Shown: piece by piece, positions 27,301-35,330 of the stretch
Layout: each line of letters begins with the position of its first letter
Position numbering within the stretch: the first letter of the stretch is position 1
Assembly (NCBI GenBank): GCA_030159075.1
Contig: BROG01000046.1
Location: forward strand, 868,001 to 932,000
Reading direction: 5' to 3'
DNA: 64,000 nucleotides
Source: Atrina japonica
Taxonomy: Eukaryota > Mollusca > Bivalvia > Pterioida > Pinnidae
Translations under genes and position numbers: made by a program
Notes under the pieces: model-generated
What the model saw: only the letters and a program-made list of their open reading frames with translations
Told to the model about the DNA's origin: nothing
Database searches by the model: none

Positions 27301-30300
27301 ATGAAACACTGCAGTGTTTTAAAGTAAGATGATATAAATGTCAAGTGAATTTGAATTTTGAATAGTATTTTATGCCATTCAACAATTTGTCAGTTATATG
27401 GTTTCGACCAGTTTTTACGGTTGAGGTGAGAACCTGATTACAATGTACACAGAAAGAAACCACCAACCAGCCTTCTGCAAGTAAACTGACAAACTTTCTC
27501 ACAAAAATCAGCTTGAGTTCCAGTGGGGCTCAAACCTGCACTGACCAGAAGTAAGAGACTTCATGGTTTAAAGTGTGGTTCAAACCACTCAGCCACAGAG
27601 GCCCCAAAAGTCTAATGAAGATGTCTAATCATTTTAAAGACTATTTTGATGTGGTGTGGGACAGATCTATGCTAGGGTGTTCATTTCTGTATGCAGTATA
27701 TATACATGTATGCTATTAGAGTGTTAATGCCATGGTATTCACTTCTTTATGCAGTATATATACATGTATGCTATAAGAGTGTTAATGCCATGGTGTTCAC
27801 TTCTTTATGCAGTATATATACATGTATGCTATTAGAGTGTTAATGCCATGGTGTTCACTTCTTTATGCAGTATATATACATGTATGCTATTAGAGTGTTA
27901 ATGCCATGGTGTTCACTTCTTTATGCAGTATATATACATGTATGCTATTAGAGTGTTAATGCCATGGTGTTCACTTCTTTATGCAGTATATATACATGTA
28001 TGCTATAAGAGTGTTAATGCCATGGTGTTCACTTCTTTATGCAGTATATATACATGTATGCTATAAGAGTGTTAATGTCATGGTGTTCACTTCTTTATGC
28101 AGTATATATACATGTATGCTATTAGAGTGTTAATGTCATGGTGTTCACTTCTTTATGCAGTATATATACATGTATGCTATTAGAGTGTTAATGCCATGGT
28201 GTTCACTTCTTTATGCAGTATATATACATGTATGCTATAAGAGTGTTAATGCCATGGTGTTCACTTCTTTATGCAGTATATATACATGTATGCTATAAGA
28301 GTGTTAATGTCATGGTGTTCACTTCTTTATGCAGTATATATACATGTATGCTATTAGAGTGTTAATGCCATGGTGTTCACTTCTTTATGCAGTATATATA
28401 CATGTATGCTATTAGAGTGTTAATGCCATGGTGTTCACTTCTTTATGCAGTATATATACATGTATGCTATTAGAGTGTTAATGACATGGTGTTCACTTCT
28501 TTATGCAGTATATATACATGTATGCTATAAGAGTGTTAATGTCATGGTGTTCACTTCTTTATGCAGTATATATACATGTATGCTATTAGAGTGTTAATGC
28601 CATGGTGTTCACTTCTTTATGCAGTATATATACATGTATGCTATTAGAGTGTTAATGTCATGGTGTTCACTTCTTTATGCAGTATATATACATGTATGCT
28701 ATTAGAGTGTTAATGCCATGGTGTTCACTTCTTTATGCAGTATATATACATGTATGCTATTAGAGTGTTAATGTCATGGTGTTCACTTCTTTATGCAGTA
28801 TATATACATGTATGCTATTAGAGTGTTAATGCCATGGTGTTCACTTCTGTATGCAGTATATATACATGTATGCTATTAGAGTGTTAATGTCATGGTGTTC
28901 ACTTCTGTATGCAGTATATATACATGTATGCTATTAGAGTGTTAATGTCATGGTGTTCACTTCTTTATGCAGTATATATATACTTGTATGTTATCTCATT
29001 TGAGACATTAGAGAGTTGAAGGACTTGTCTTTACTGTAATGCTACATGTACATGGTATATTAATACAAGATAATTTCATCAACCACAACATAGTTAACTC
29101 ATCAACCCCTGAAAAACAATGGACTCTTCTGTAAATCAATGATTAAGATCAACCCAAATGTATCTTTAGGGTTGAATGAGTTAAAGGTGTAACAATGTAA
29201 CAAAGAACAGATAGAAGGGAAATAACTCCTTCAAAAACACAAGTGTTTGAAACTTTTGGACATTCTTACATTGTATGGAGCAGGTTGTTTATGCTTATTT
29301 TGCTTGATTTTCTAGCATTTATGCCACATCCAATGTTCTTCAGTTATATTATGTATTCTGGTGTCTTATTTTTAGTGGTGAAAATTATCTAATTTTTGGT
29401 ACATTTTAGCTACTCAAGAGAAAGTACAGCCATTTTCCACAAACTATTTCCCCCACCTAATCTAAACTACAAGTAATTGTATGATTTTTTTTACATGTAA
29501 TTTAGCATAAAACAATAATCAAATACATTTAGTTCAGGATTTTATCATGTTAAAACTTTGTAGGTGCTTTTTCACCATTTAAGAAGTTTTGTATGTTCCT
29601 TATAAAAATAGTAGAAAACCCATGCAGAAAAAATGAATTTGGAATTATAATAAAGCTTTATTCATCATTTACTCATCAAATCCCTAAAAAGCATTGAACT
29701 CTTTCATAAATCAAAGACATAGACCAGCTCAAATGTGTTTTTAGGAGTAAACTGATTAATTACCAAAACAAAACAAGTTTACCTGAGAGTAAATTTCTTA
29801 CCCTACTCACAACAATCTATGGAATAGAAGATTTAAAGTGTATTATATCAATTGTACATAGAATTTACTGATATGTTTTTTTCCAGATGGGTTCACCTAT
29901 TTTTCAACATTTTAGTACAGATTGTGGTGGGTATCCCACTGGAAATGGTGCACGGTTCCTGTCGACTTATGGCAGTGTATATGGCAGGAGTTATTGCAGG
30001 TACTGGTATAAATTTGCAGTCATTTGTTAAAGATATTATTTGCAGAATTTCATTAAATTCTATTCATTATTTTTTTTACCCATGAAGATCAGGGGAAATG
30101 TTTTTTTGTTGCATGTGTTTGTCTGTTTGTAACAATCTGTCAAACAATTTGGGTTTCTTTCCGAAGATTTTGACCAAATTTGGTATGATGCTTTATGTCA
30201 GCAGAACATAGGATGAGTTTGATAATGACCAACATTTATCAATATTTGCGAAAGTTATGGAACTTTAAAACTATTATGAATGACTTAGCTTTTATGGAAA

Positions 30301-33300
30301 TCTTTTTTCTGTCATAAATACCGTCAATACAATATTTGAGACCTTGAATACTGGGTATGTGTAGACATTTTTTTAGAGAAAGGATTTCTGGTAATAAATT
30401 AAACTTAATGGTTTTAGAGTAATTGTGCTTTTAAAATAATAATAATTTGAAACTTAAATGAGTAATGATTTGTCTACTTTTGTTTTTAGGTTCTTTAGGT
30501 ACATCAGTTTTTGACATGCAGGCATACCTTGTTGGAGCATCAGGAGGTGTTTATGCACTTTTAGCTGCTCATCTTGCAAATATTATGCTGGTAAGCATTC
30601 ATGCTTTACAAATTAAATATAGTAGATATTTCATCCATGCATTACGTCGAAAATATTCTAGAATCAGAAATTTTTGTGTGAGGTTTAATTTCATTGTTTT
30701 CATATATCAGAGAAATTAATTGATGGCAAAAGTTCACCTATAACCTTGTAATAGTTACACCAGTAGCTTTCCTTTACAAATGTCTGATAGGTTTGTACAT
30801 TTAGATAGTACTGCACTACTTCCTGTTGTTGTAATTTACCATGTTTTTCTTATTGAATGGAAAAGAAGCAACAGTACAAATCAGGTCAAACTATGATATA
30901 AAACAGGGTTAAGAGTACATGATTATCATTTAACTTAACATGTTTGCTGGTCATATATGGCAAACTAAATGAGATTACTCTTTATTTCAATGTACATTTG
31001 TTGTGAAAATAATTCAGAGATGATGATAGATGAACAGGTTTTGAAAAATAAGAGTTTTGTTACAATTTTGGTGGTCAAATATATGGATTTATCAATTAAA
31101 TAAATTTGTTATTTTTAATTGTTATTTTTAACAGTATGAAAAATATCACACCATGCGAAATCAAAGCAAACTTTGCTATTACCACTCACCCAATCAAAAT
31201 ACTTTTGAAGTTTTGGGACTACGGTGCTTTATCTTATTTTATGAGAAATATATATGTAATAAATAGAATATTAGCCAATTTTTTATGAATAACATTTTTA
31301 GCTTGCCTATTTGAAGAATAGTGTTGCCAGGTTAAAGTTTTGGGGTAAGTGTTGGAAAGCACTATAAATCATTCAATAGTAGGACGCTGTTATTTTGTAT
31401 GAAGGAATTTTTAGGGGTCAAGTATCAATTAGTGGAGTGAAATATAAATTTTGTTTGGAATAAATTCAAATTTTGACATGTTTTTTGACTGAAACTTTTA
31501 TTAAGGTTATTGAAGTTTTGGGGTAAGTGTTGGAAAGCACTATAAATCATTCAGTATGTGTGGTAGGATGCTGCTATTTGGTATGAAGGACTCTTTGGCG
31601 ATAAAATACCAACTATGGAGTGAAATGTGAAAGTGTTTTGGAATAAATTCAAATTTTGACATGCTTTGAGACTTAAACTTTCATTCATGAAAATCATTAT
31701 AAAGTCAACATATCAATTACTGAAGTAAATGTGCTCAATCCATGGTCAATGTTGTCCTTTGACAACTCTTGTTATTTCATTTTGTGAGGCAGAGAATGCA
31801 GTACAAAGTAAAAAATATGTATTGTCAACAGAGGTCCTGATAATGATTTTTAAGGAGTGACAATTTCCATTTCCATCTCTCAGGAATGTTATATTTATTA
31901 TATCATACCAATTCACTACATTAAAGAAGATAAACTTCAATTAATGAATATTCAAAAACAATAATAGCTTTGTCAGTATGATTACCGATACACACACTTT
32001 AATAAGTATTCAAACGTTTAAGTGATCTCAACTAAGTTTAGCCTTTATATAGTAAAATCAATATAACCTGGCAGGGTGGAGTCTTGAGCTTTATATTTTA
32101 GGTAATAAAGCATAACAACATTAAAATTAAACTGACAAGAGTGATTGTTCCTAATTGTCATCACACCTATGAGAATCCAGTGAGGAATAAAACATTTTTC
32201 TCATGAATCTTGTCATAACTGAAAAGTGAGTAGAATCATCCATATGATAATTAAAAGTTTACTCTACCCTGCCAAGTTATGTGAATTGGAGTGTTCCACA
32301 CTTGTTAAATATGAACCATTCCCACATTCATTTCTGTGGAATTTTGAGTCATTTGAGAATACCCAGAGTTTTTAGACAATAAAATCTCATGAAATTATCA
32401 AAAGGTAAAGTTAATTTTCACATTGATAACTGGTATCTTATTTTCATTCCAGAATTATGCACAGATGGAATTTGGTTTGATGAAACTTGGTGCTGTTTTA
32501 GTTGTTGGTATGTATGATTAAATGTCAGATTTTTCTTAACTTTTCCCATGGTGTGAAATTGAATGTTTTTTTAAAGCAATGTTTCTGTTGTCATCTTCAT
32601 CATAAAATTCTCCTTTTTACCATGTAACCGGGTTTGTTCCTCTTAATGATGAAATGAACACAATGTCAAGTTCTAATTACCAGTACTTTATTACATTCAC
32701 TTTTATTTTACAAAATTATCAATATGTTTCTTATGTTTTAAAATCTTGAAAAAGGCAAAGTAAGTAATCCACTCATACATGCAATTATCACACAAATCAA
32801 TGGCATGCATTTATACTAGACACAATTAATCTATCAGAAATAAAAAGTAAAAATTTAAGCATAGTAGTTGTCTCCCCTGAATCTACAGGTATGTGTAATA
32901 TGTTTATATACCTCACAAATTGAATATTGGGAAGCATATTGTTTTTAGTCCTTCTGTTTGCCACACTTCGGTTTCCATCAAATAAATTGATTTTCTTTAT
33001 TTGCTTAAATAATCACTGACTTAAATTATTATGTTTATCTATATCAATGAAATCTCAGGTTAGTTTAGTTTTCATGGATTTCTATTTAAATTGATTTATT
33101 ATTTCTTTGCAGCAAGTGCTGATGTTGGCTTTGCAGTGTGGGATAGATATTCAAATGAAGATAAAGCGCCACCTGTTGGGTATACAGCTCATTTAATGGG
33201 TGCATTAGCAGGACTTACTGTTGGTTTGCTAGTATTAAAAAACTTTGAACAAAAATTACATGAACAGTATATTTGGTGGATTGCATTAGCAGTTTATTTA

Positions 33301-33345
33301 GGATGTACTGTATTTGCTGTGTGTTGGAATGTTTTCTATTACTGA
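205..33345 (+). CDS. RHBDL3: EF-hand rhomboid intramembrane serine protease (RHBDL1/3, rho-4 class), whole gene, 8 exons
   Basis: Rhomboids cut transmembrane substrates inside the membrane; this subclass adds a cytosolic EF-hand module thought to give calcium control. The eight exons join with matching phases to 1077 nt (358 aa plus stop). Visible order: EF-hand pair around residues 18-29 and 57-68; linker beginning [13 protein letters not shown], a family hallmark; then the seven-helix core. Core residues are W181-R182 (loop 1), H190, H195 and N199 (HAGWVHLFFN, oxyanion region), the nucleophile S247 in GASGG, and H308 in AHLMG. It ends in the aromatic stretch CWNVFYY. Vertebrate RHBDL1/3 run about 400-440 aa, so the N-terminus is short and an upstream exon may be missing. 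The protease core is certain by motif; RHBDL1 versus RHBDL3 orthology is not resolved. Introns total about 32 kb and are full of minisatellites. Confidence 0.9.
496..1036. mobile_element. MITE-like element, TTAAAGCAATAT termini (copy 1)
   Basis: It starts TTAAAGCAATATGACCTGTC and ends ATATTGCTTTAA, an inverted pair. The interior is similar to the element at 34850-35330 (shared strings around GTCATTG, TTTATCTCATACA, CACCTGGTG and TTTGAT-CCACCAT). It is non-coding. Confidence 0.5.
2398..3390. repeat. Long bipartite dispersed repeat, copy 1
   Basis: It begins AGCTCACCTG and ends CAGGTGAGCGATGTGGCCCA, so its ends are inverted (GCTCACCTG/CAGGTGAGC). The interior holds two diverged copies of one module (ACATTTTCGACTT, then GGGGTGGATCCAGGG, then CTCTTTAAAAATCTTCTCC), separated by a 23-base G run at 2939-2961. 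Copy 2 is at 37263-38122. This family type is very common in bivalve genomes. Confidence 0.75.
2939..2961 (+). repeat. Poly(G) run, 23 bases
   Basis: An uninterrupted G homopolymer at the junction of the two modules of the dispersed repeat. Copy 2 has only a short GGGGGAGGG there, so the run has expanded or its length is assembly noise. Confidence 0.9.
3405..3640. repeat. Dispersed repeat (GTTGCCAGGTTAA type), copy 1
   Basis: Matches 31305-31690 along about 200 bases: GTTGCCAGGTTAA, ACTATAAATCATTCAAT, AGTATCAATTAGTGGAGTG and AAATTCAAATTTTGACATG are all shared in order. Function unknown. Confidence 0.7.
4235..4310 (+). repeat. tRNA-derived SINE relic
   Basis: An A-box-like TAGCACAATGGGTAA and a B-box-like GAGTTCAATTCC sit about 45 bases apart, but the ends do not form an acceptor stem. 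It is a tRNA-related retroposon head, not a tRNA gene. Confidence 0.45.
5818..8432. repeat. 36-bp minisatellite array, about 70 copies
   Basis: The unit runs CCTGTACACAGATGCTATAA through CAAACCTCTTCATCAA (36 bp), with two main variants, ACACAGATGC and ACTTAGATCC. Because 36 is a multiple of three and the unit lacks stops in some frames, both strands show long repetitive open frames (12-residue periods). Variation between units is mostly amino-acid changing, so I do not call them genes. The array lies in RHBDL intron 1. Confidence 0.95.
8449..8645 (+). mobile_element. tRNA-derived SINE, family B
   Basis: An A-box-like AGTGGTTAGAGCATCGTGC is followed by a body with TTTGCCAGATTATTTGCAG, CATTAAAAACTGGCCACCA and a tail TTGAGTGTGGCATAAAAC. 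The same body occurs at 61091-61335 (+) and 27362-27604 (reverse), with partial copies at 8720-8880 (reverse) and 39270-39415. Confidence 0.65.
8720..8880 (-). mobile_element. Partial SINE, family B, reverse copy
   Basis: Carries the reverse complement of the family B body (TATATGGTGGTGGGCAG, TCTCACAAAATCAGCTT) and ends near ACCACTTGGCCATG, right against the next SINE. Diverged. Confidence 0.45.
8872..9152 (+). mobile_element. tRNA-headed SINE with GGGACGTTAAAC tail
   Basis: Head: A-box-like GGTCAGTCGGTAGTGCGC and B-box-like GTGAGTTCGAGTCC. Middle: CATGTTAAAGAACCCCCACT. Tail: CTTGAGTGGGACGTTAAACA then AACAATAAACAAACAAA. The layout and tail are those of the V/Deu-type SINEs widespread in molluscs (RUDI-like); the exact family would need a library search. 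Confidence 0.7.
9677..9694 (+). repeat. (CA)n microsatellite
   Basis: A short CACACA run of about nine units in intron 1. Confidence 0.85.
10036..10200 (+). CDS. RHBDL3: RHBDL exon 2, EF-hand pair
   Basis: Fifty-five codons between a TTGTTGTAG acceptor and a GTAAGT donor, phase 0 at both ends. The first EF loop starts [12 protein letters not shown] (Asp at loop positions 1 and 3, Thr 5, Gly 6, Ile 8). The second loop starts at [11 protein letters not shown] and is degenerate: it lacks the central Gly. Both resemble the EF-hand module of RHBDL1/RHBDL3, including the YQELINL helix that runs into MSNKR in exon 3. With no internal ATG near its start, this exon is easily missed by ORF finding. 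Confidence 0.85.
10393..12385. repeat. Block bounded by long imperfect inverted repeats
   Basis: The left arm (10393-10508) and the reverse complement of the right arm (12228-12385) share GAGTGAAAAATGAAAATT, TAGAACTCATCATTCTAAGA, GAAAACCC and AAAATCGGT in order. Between them lies a mollusc-type dispersed repeat starting at the CGTCCGTCCGTCCG run (10728). There is no transposase-like frame inside. Confidence 0.6.
13560..14412. repeat. About 65-bp tandem repeats (GAGAGACCACCCCAT), split by an insertion
   Basis: Units read CACAGTCAAACCTGTCTTGA, GAGACCACCCCATTTAACAC, TGAAATG, TCTCTGAAGACACATGG. Three good units lie at 14100-14290, and part of one before 13632. The element 13633-14094 sits inside a unit. 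Confidence 0.7.
13633..14094. mobile_element. MITE-like insertion with CATACCTGCCA termini
   Basis: Left end CATACCTGCCA, right end TGGCAGGTATG: perfect 11-bp inverted ends 462 bp apart. Flanking GGTTTC (13627-13632) and GGTCTC (14095-14100) look like a 6-base target duplication with one change. It interrupts a tandem-repeat unit. Confidence 0.6.
15318..15612 (+). mobile_element. Degenerate SINE (CATGTTAAAGAACCC type)
   Basis: A B-box-like GGGTTTGAATACTGG in the head and GCATGTTAAAGAACCCTCAC with GTCAAAATTTGTGTAAC in the body match the middle of the SINE at 8872-9152. The typical tail is lost. Confidence 0.5.
17018..17048 (+). repeat. (GATA)n microsatellite
   Basis: About seven GATA units, preceded by a diverged GGATGGATGGAC run from 16960. 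Confidence 0.85.
17455..17915. repeat. 27-bp minisatellite array, about 17 copies
   Basis: Unit: GTAGACTTAAAGCAGTTGTT then CTCTGGT. Both strands stay open (DLKQLFSGV period on +). The + frame from 17292 begins with a hydrophobic stretch ([12 protein letters not shown]) resembling a signal peptide, but between-unit changes alter amino acids freely (GV, GI, VV, AI, SV, DV), so I treat it as non-coding. Degenerate units continue to about 18050. Confidence 0.9.
18060..19435. repeat. 24-bp minisatellite array, about 57 copies
   Basis: Unit: GTAGACACTATTGATGTACC then TAGT. It is open on the minus strand in two frames (periods STLGTSIV and YTRYINSV) and on the plus strand as VDTIDVPS without any ATG. 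Shortened units (GTAGACACTTGATG, at 18138 and 18857) break the frames. A 120-bp five-unit super-repeat is visible around 19003-19250. Confidence 0.95.
20455..20900. repeat. 36-bp minisatellite array, about 11 copies
   Basis: Unit: GACAGTACCAATAATAGTAC then AATTATCAGAACTATT. It degrades after 20690 into units with CATTGACACATTTACAGAAC. Long open frames on both strands (for example [12 protein letters not shown]) are by-products. Confidence 0.9.
20930..21560. repeat. 12-bp minisatellite array (CATTGACAGTAC)
   Basis: The basic unit CATTGACAGTAC is mixed with CATAGACAGTAC and spacer GATAATAGTT, giving super-repeats of about 100-140 bp. The minus strand reads VLSM/GTVN periods; no gene is supported. 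It starts 30 bases after the 36-bp array and shares the string TTGACAGTACCA with it. Confidence 0.9.
22677..22895 (+). CDS. RHBDL3: RHBDL exon 3, linker and start of TM1
   Basis: Seventy-three codons, phase 0 at both ends, acceptor TCATCAG and donor GTAAGT. It begins [13 protein letters not shown], closely matching the segment after the EF-hands in vertebrate RHBDL3. It continues through a basic region ([14 protein letters not shown]) to [15 protein letters not shown], the conserved Cys-Cys-Pro-Pro-Pro leading into the first membrane helix. The initial ATG is an internal Met, not the start. Confidence 0.92.
22920..23287. mobile_element. MITE-like element, AGGGGCATTAGGTGTG termini
   Basis: Left AAGGGGCATTAGGTGTG and right CACAGCTAATGGCCCTA are imperfect inverted ends about 370 bp apart, starting 24 bases after the exon 3 donor. 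Non-coding. Confidence 0.5.
23872..24636. repeat. 46-bp minisatellite array, about 16 copies
   Basis: Unit: GATTAACACCATGCAGCTAT, TCACTATTTAAAATGAGATA, TCAAGT (46 bp). Divergence is greater at both ends. The period is not a multiple of three and no long frame results. Confidence 0.92.
26246..26560 (+). mobile_element. Degenerate V-tail SINE
   Basis: GGTCAAAATTTGTGACAG, GCTGTCTCCATATATGA and GATGTGAAACAACAATAAG align in order with the body and tail of the SINE at 8872-9152. Old and diverged. Confidence 0.45.
26793..26935 (+). CDS. RHBDL3: RHBDL exon 4, TM1 and L1 loop
   Basis: It enters in phase 0 after TTCTTCCAG and leaves in phase 2 at GTCAGT. It encodes the rest of TM1 (VGLFIYHC), the long loop L1 with the conserved Trp-Arg pair ([13 protein letters not shown]) and the start of TM2. 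H190 of HAG is in the expected place. Confidence 0.9.
27209..27236. repeat. (TA)n microsatellite
   Basis: About fourteen TA units. Confidence 0.85.
27362..27604 (-). mobile_element. tRNA-derived SINE, family B, reverse copy
   Basis: Reads in reverse: tail TTTTATGCCATTCAACAATT, body GTCAGTTATATGG and CTTTCTCACAAAAATCAGCT, then GGGGCTCAAACCTGC (B box reversed) and AACCACTCAGCCACAGAGG (head). Confidence 0.6.
27671..28994. repeat. 58-bp minisatellite array, about 23 copies, highly homogeneous
   Basis: Unit: ATGCCATGGTGTTCACTTCT, TTATGCAGTATATATACATG, TATGCTATTAGAGTGTTA. Variants are few (C/T in ATGYCATG, A/T in CTATWAGAG, a G in the first and last units), which implies recent amplification or conversion. 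Every unit holds TTCACTTCTTTATGCAG, which looks like a 3' splice site on the sense strand of RHBDL. Confidence 0.95.
29094..29184. mobile_element. Short palindromic MITE, copy 1
   Basis: Begins TTAACTCATCAACCCCTGA and ends AGGGTTGAATGAGTTAA, inverted ends around a core with TGTAAATCAATGA. Related copies at 29669-29760, 36927-37011 (reverse) and 56761-56851. Confidence 0.6.
29669..29760. mobile_element. Short palindromic MITE, copy 2 (diverged)
   Basis: TTTACTCATCAAATCCCTA at the left, core ATAAATCAAAGACATAGACC, right end TTTAGGAGTAAACTGATTAA. Same layout as copy 1, more decayed. Confidence 0.5.
29887..29999 (+). CDS. RHBDL3: RHBDL exon 5, TM2-TM3
   Basis: It completes a Gly codon (phase 2 entry), then encodes [11 protein letters not shown], with the conserved His and Asn of rhomboid TM2 (H195, N199), and [10 protein letters not shown], nearly invariant in RHBDL proteins. 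It leaves in phase 1 inside the Gly of VIAG. The acceptor is TTTTTTCCAG and the donor GTACTG. Confidence 0.93.
30490..30590 (+). CDS. RHBDL3: RHBDL exon 6, catalytic serine (TM4)
   Basis: It enters in phase 1 after TTTTTAG and leaves in phase 0 at GTAAGC. It contains [18 protein letters not shown]; the Ser of GASGG is the rhomboid nucleophile (residue 247 of the assembly). Confidence 0.95.
31305..31690. repeat. Dispersed repeat (GTTGCCAGGTTAA type), two tandem copies
   Basis: Copies at about 31305-31505 and 31506-31690 share AAGTTTTGGGGTAAGTGTTG, AAGCACTATAAATCATTCA and AATTCAAATTTTGACATG with each other and with 3405-3640. Confidence 0.75.
32453..32507 (+). CDS. RHBDL3: RHBDL exon 7, TM5 start
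   Basis: An 18-codon exon ([18 protein letters not shown]) plus one base, phase 0 in and phase 1 out, acceptor CATTCCAG, donor GTATGT. It fits the N-x-x-x-M-x-F segment between TM4 and TM5 of RHBDL family members and restores the frame between exons 6 and 8. Confidence 0.85.
33113..33345 (+). CDS. RHBDL3: RHBDL exon 8, catalytic histidine, TM6-TM7 and stop
   Basis: It enters in phase 1 after TTTCTTTGCAG and ends at TGA. It encodes the rest of TM5, [19 protein letters not shown] with catalytic H308 in TM6, then [13 protein letters not shown] and the end CWNVFYY (TM7). There is no tail after TM7, unlike the short cytosolic tail remembered for vertebrate RHBDL3. Confidence 0.95.
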
Positions 33346-33763
33346 ATTATAAACAGTTTCTCAGAACATGGTGCTTATTTTACATTCCATCACCATTAAC
33401 TCATATAAAAGTGCAATTTATCATGTGTTTGTGTTTACGTATCTGTCTCCTAGTCTATTTACACAATTTTTTTGCGTTCAAATGTTACAGGAATAAGAAG
33501 GAAGTCAAAATAAACTTACATCAACTCTTCCTTGACATTGGCGGAGTTTGATCACCAACTATGGTCTTGTAAATGTCAATGCAGAAAGCGATTCTTCACA
33601 TGACGATTATCAAATGCACTTTAGTTCCTGCTACAGTCAACAACAATGGACAAGAATGCACTCTAGTTCCTACTACAGTAAACAACAATGGCAATGCCCA
33701 GTTGTTTACATATTAGAAATTGTTGCAAGATGATTAGGAAAAATGTTGTATTAATTTAATAAA
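33346..33763 (+). promoter_or_regulatory. RHBDL3: RHBDL 3' UTR with two AATAAA poly(A) signals
   Basis: AATAAA hexamers occur at 33509-33514 and 33758-33763, about 165 and 415 bases after the stop. Either could end the transcript. A short open frame at 33548-33733 lies inside this UTR and has no coding signs. Confidence 0.55.
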
Positions 33764-34394
33764 ATAATCTAAGGATATTTGGTTGATTTTCTGGTATGTA
33801 AATGTATATCGTTTTTACCAAAAAATGAAGTGCATAAAACACACAAAAAAAAACAATAATCGAACAGAAATCAATGAGGCATTGCTCATTTATTGCAATC
33901 TTCACCATCTTGGAACTACAGAAACTAATGCATAATCCACAGTTAAGCCATAGTAAATTTTTTTATATCATTTCTGTTTTTAAGTGTGTGTTTGATGTAA
34001 CTATAAATTCAAACCAGGAGAGTGGAAATATGACTTTCATGCACTTGTCCCCAGGCAAGATTTTTACTTGTCCAATATATACTGACAAATTTTTCATTTT
34101 CAAAAATACTTTTATAGGACTTTTTATGTTTTTTTTAATGTATAATGCATTTGTCCATGGACAACCAAACTAAAAAAATAATTCACTTGTCTGGACAGTA
34201 AACATAACAGGTTGGGCATAGTATTTCCTCACCCCTGAAAACTATAGTAACTATAATAGTAGATGATCAAACTGGGCCATATTGTAAGAAAGAAAAATGT
34301 TTAAGTCAGTCTGGATCAAGCTGTACATTCATCATCAGTCTGAAAATAAACAGAAACACTGTTAATCATGATCTTACAATAGTGAACTTAAAAT

Positions 34395-34735
34395 AATGTT
34401 CTCACCATTCATGTCTGTGTGATCTTAAATTGTGAAAATGTACTTTAATCAAGGTTACGATATCTGAATATATTGCCCTAATCAAGATCATCAGAGTGTA
34501 CCATTGTGTGAACCTAACTTTGTGAAAGTGAACTAAAATATATCAAGATTATCATGCTTCATCAAAATGTGACCCTGAACTTGTAAAAGTGAACTTTAAT
34601 CAAGGTTATCAAACTGTACCACTGTGTGACCTTGAATTTGTGAAAGTGATAATTGAATGATCAAGCTCATCTGCCCTACCATTTTGTGACCCCAAATTTT
34701 AAAAAGTGAATATTTATCAAGGTCATCATGATAAT
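34395..34735. repeat. Degenerate tandem repeat, about 58 bp x 5-6
   Basis: Recurring order: TGTGACC, TTGAATTTGTGAAAGTGAAC, TTTAATCAAGGTTATC, then a TGTACCA-type string. Units are well diverged. Confidence 0.65.
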
Positions 34736-34849
34736 TGTCTGTGTATTTATGTTTCTAAAAATAAAATTACATAATTAAAAACAAAATACATAATATACAT
34801 AAATTTGAAGTGCTTTTACCTTACATTGATATTATACTATTTAAAGCAA

Positions 34850-35330
34850 GATGAGCTGTCATTGGTGGAAATTTTACATGCAGATTCTATAGGACAATAT
34901 TTTTATCTCATACATGTATACATGTATATCAGATAGGAGTCACCTGGTGGTGCATATTAGAATGAATGTGCCTGAAACTTAACCTGTTGTACCCATTAGT
35001 TTGATAATCCACCATTAAAAATCATTTATCTTTTTCACAAAATAATCATTGTCCTGCAAGACAGCATATTTCTGATGTAATTGGCCTATATTCTTCCTTG
35101 ACAATGGTAATCGTTGTAAAGCTTTTCCGAAAGTTAATTAGCAATGGCCAGAATGATGGCAGATTCATAGGAACTGATACAACAGGCTATTTTTGACAAG
35201 TTCATTGTAATTATACACATCCATTTGTTCTTTTGACCACCAGATGATCGGTTTGGGATATATGAAATATAATATTGCATAAAATCTGCATGTAAAATTT
35301 TGTGCCGACAAGAGCTCATATTGCTTTAAA
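34850..35330. mobile_element. MITE-like element, TTTAAAGCAAGATGAGCT termini (copy 2)
   Basis: Left TTTAAAGCAAGATGAGCT and right AGCTCATATTGCTTTAAA are inverted over 18 bases with one mismatch, 481 bp apart. The interior matches 496-1036. A third terminus-like CATATTGCTTTAA lies at 35444-35456. Confidence 0.65.

Larger units (their letters stand above)
26936..29886 (+). other. RHBDL3: RHBDL intron 4
   Basis: Holds a (TA)n run (27209-27236), a reverse SINE (27362-27604), the 58-bp array (27671-28994) and two short palindromic MITE copies (29094-29184, 29669-29760). Nothing is seen in 29190-29660. Confidence 0.8.
30000..33112 (+). other. RHBDL3: RHBDL introns 5-7
   Basis: Intron 5 (30000-30489), intron 6 (30591-32452) and intron 7 (32508-33112). 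Intron 6 contains two tandem copies of a dispersed repeat (31305-31690). The rest shows only AT-rich sequence. Confidence 0.8.

Noticed and set aside
5818..28994. CRISPR array
   Set aside because: The repeats are contiguous or nearly so with no unique spacers of constant size, there are no cas genes, and the sequence is clearly eukaryotic.
33548..33733. 61-codon frame after the RHBDL stop
   Set aside because: It sits between the stop and the second poly(A) signal, has no splice link and is Ser/Gln low-complexity.
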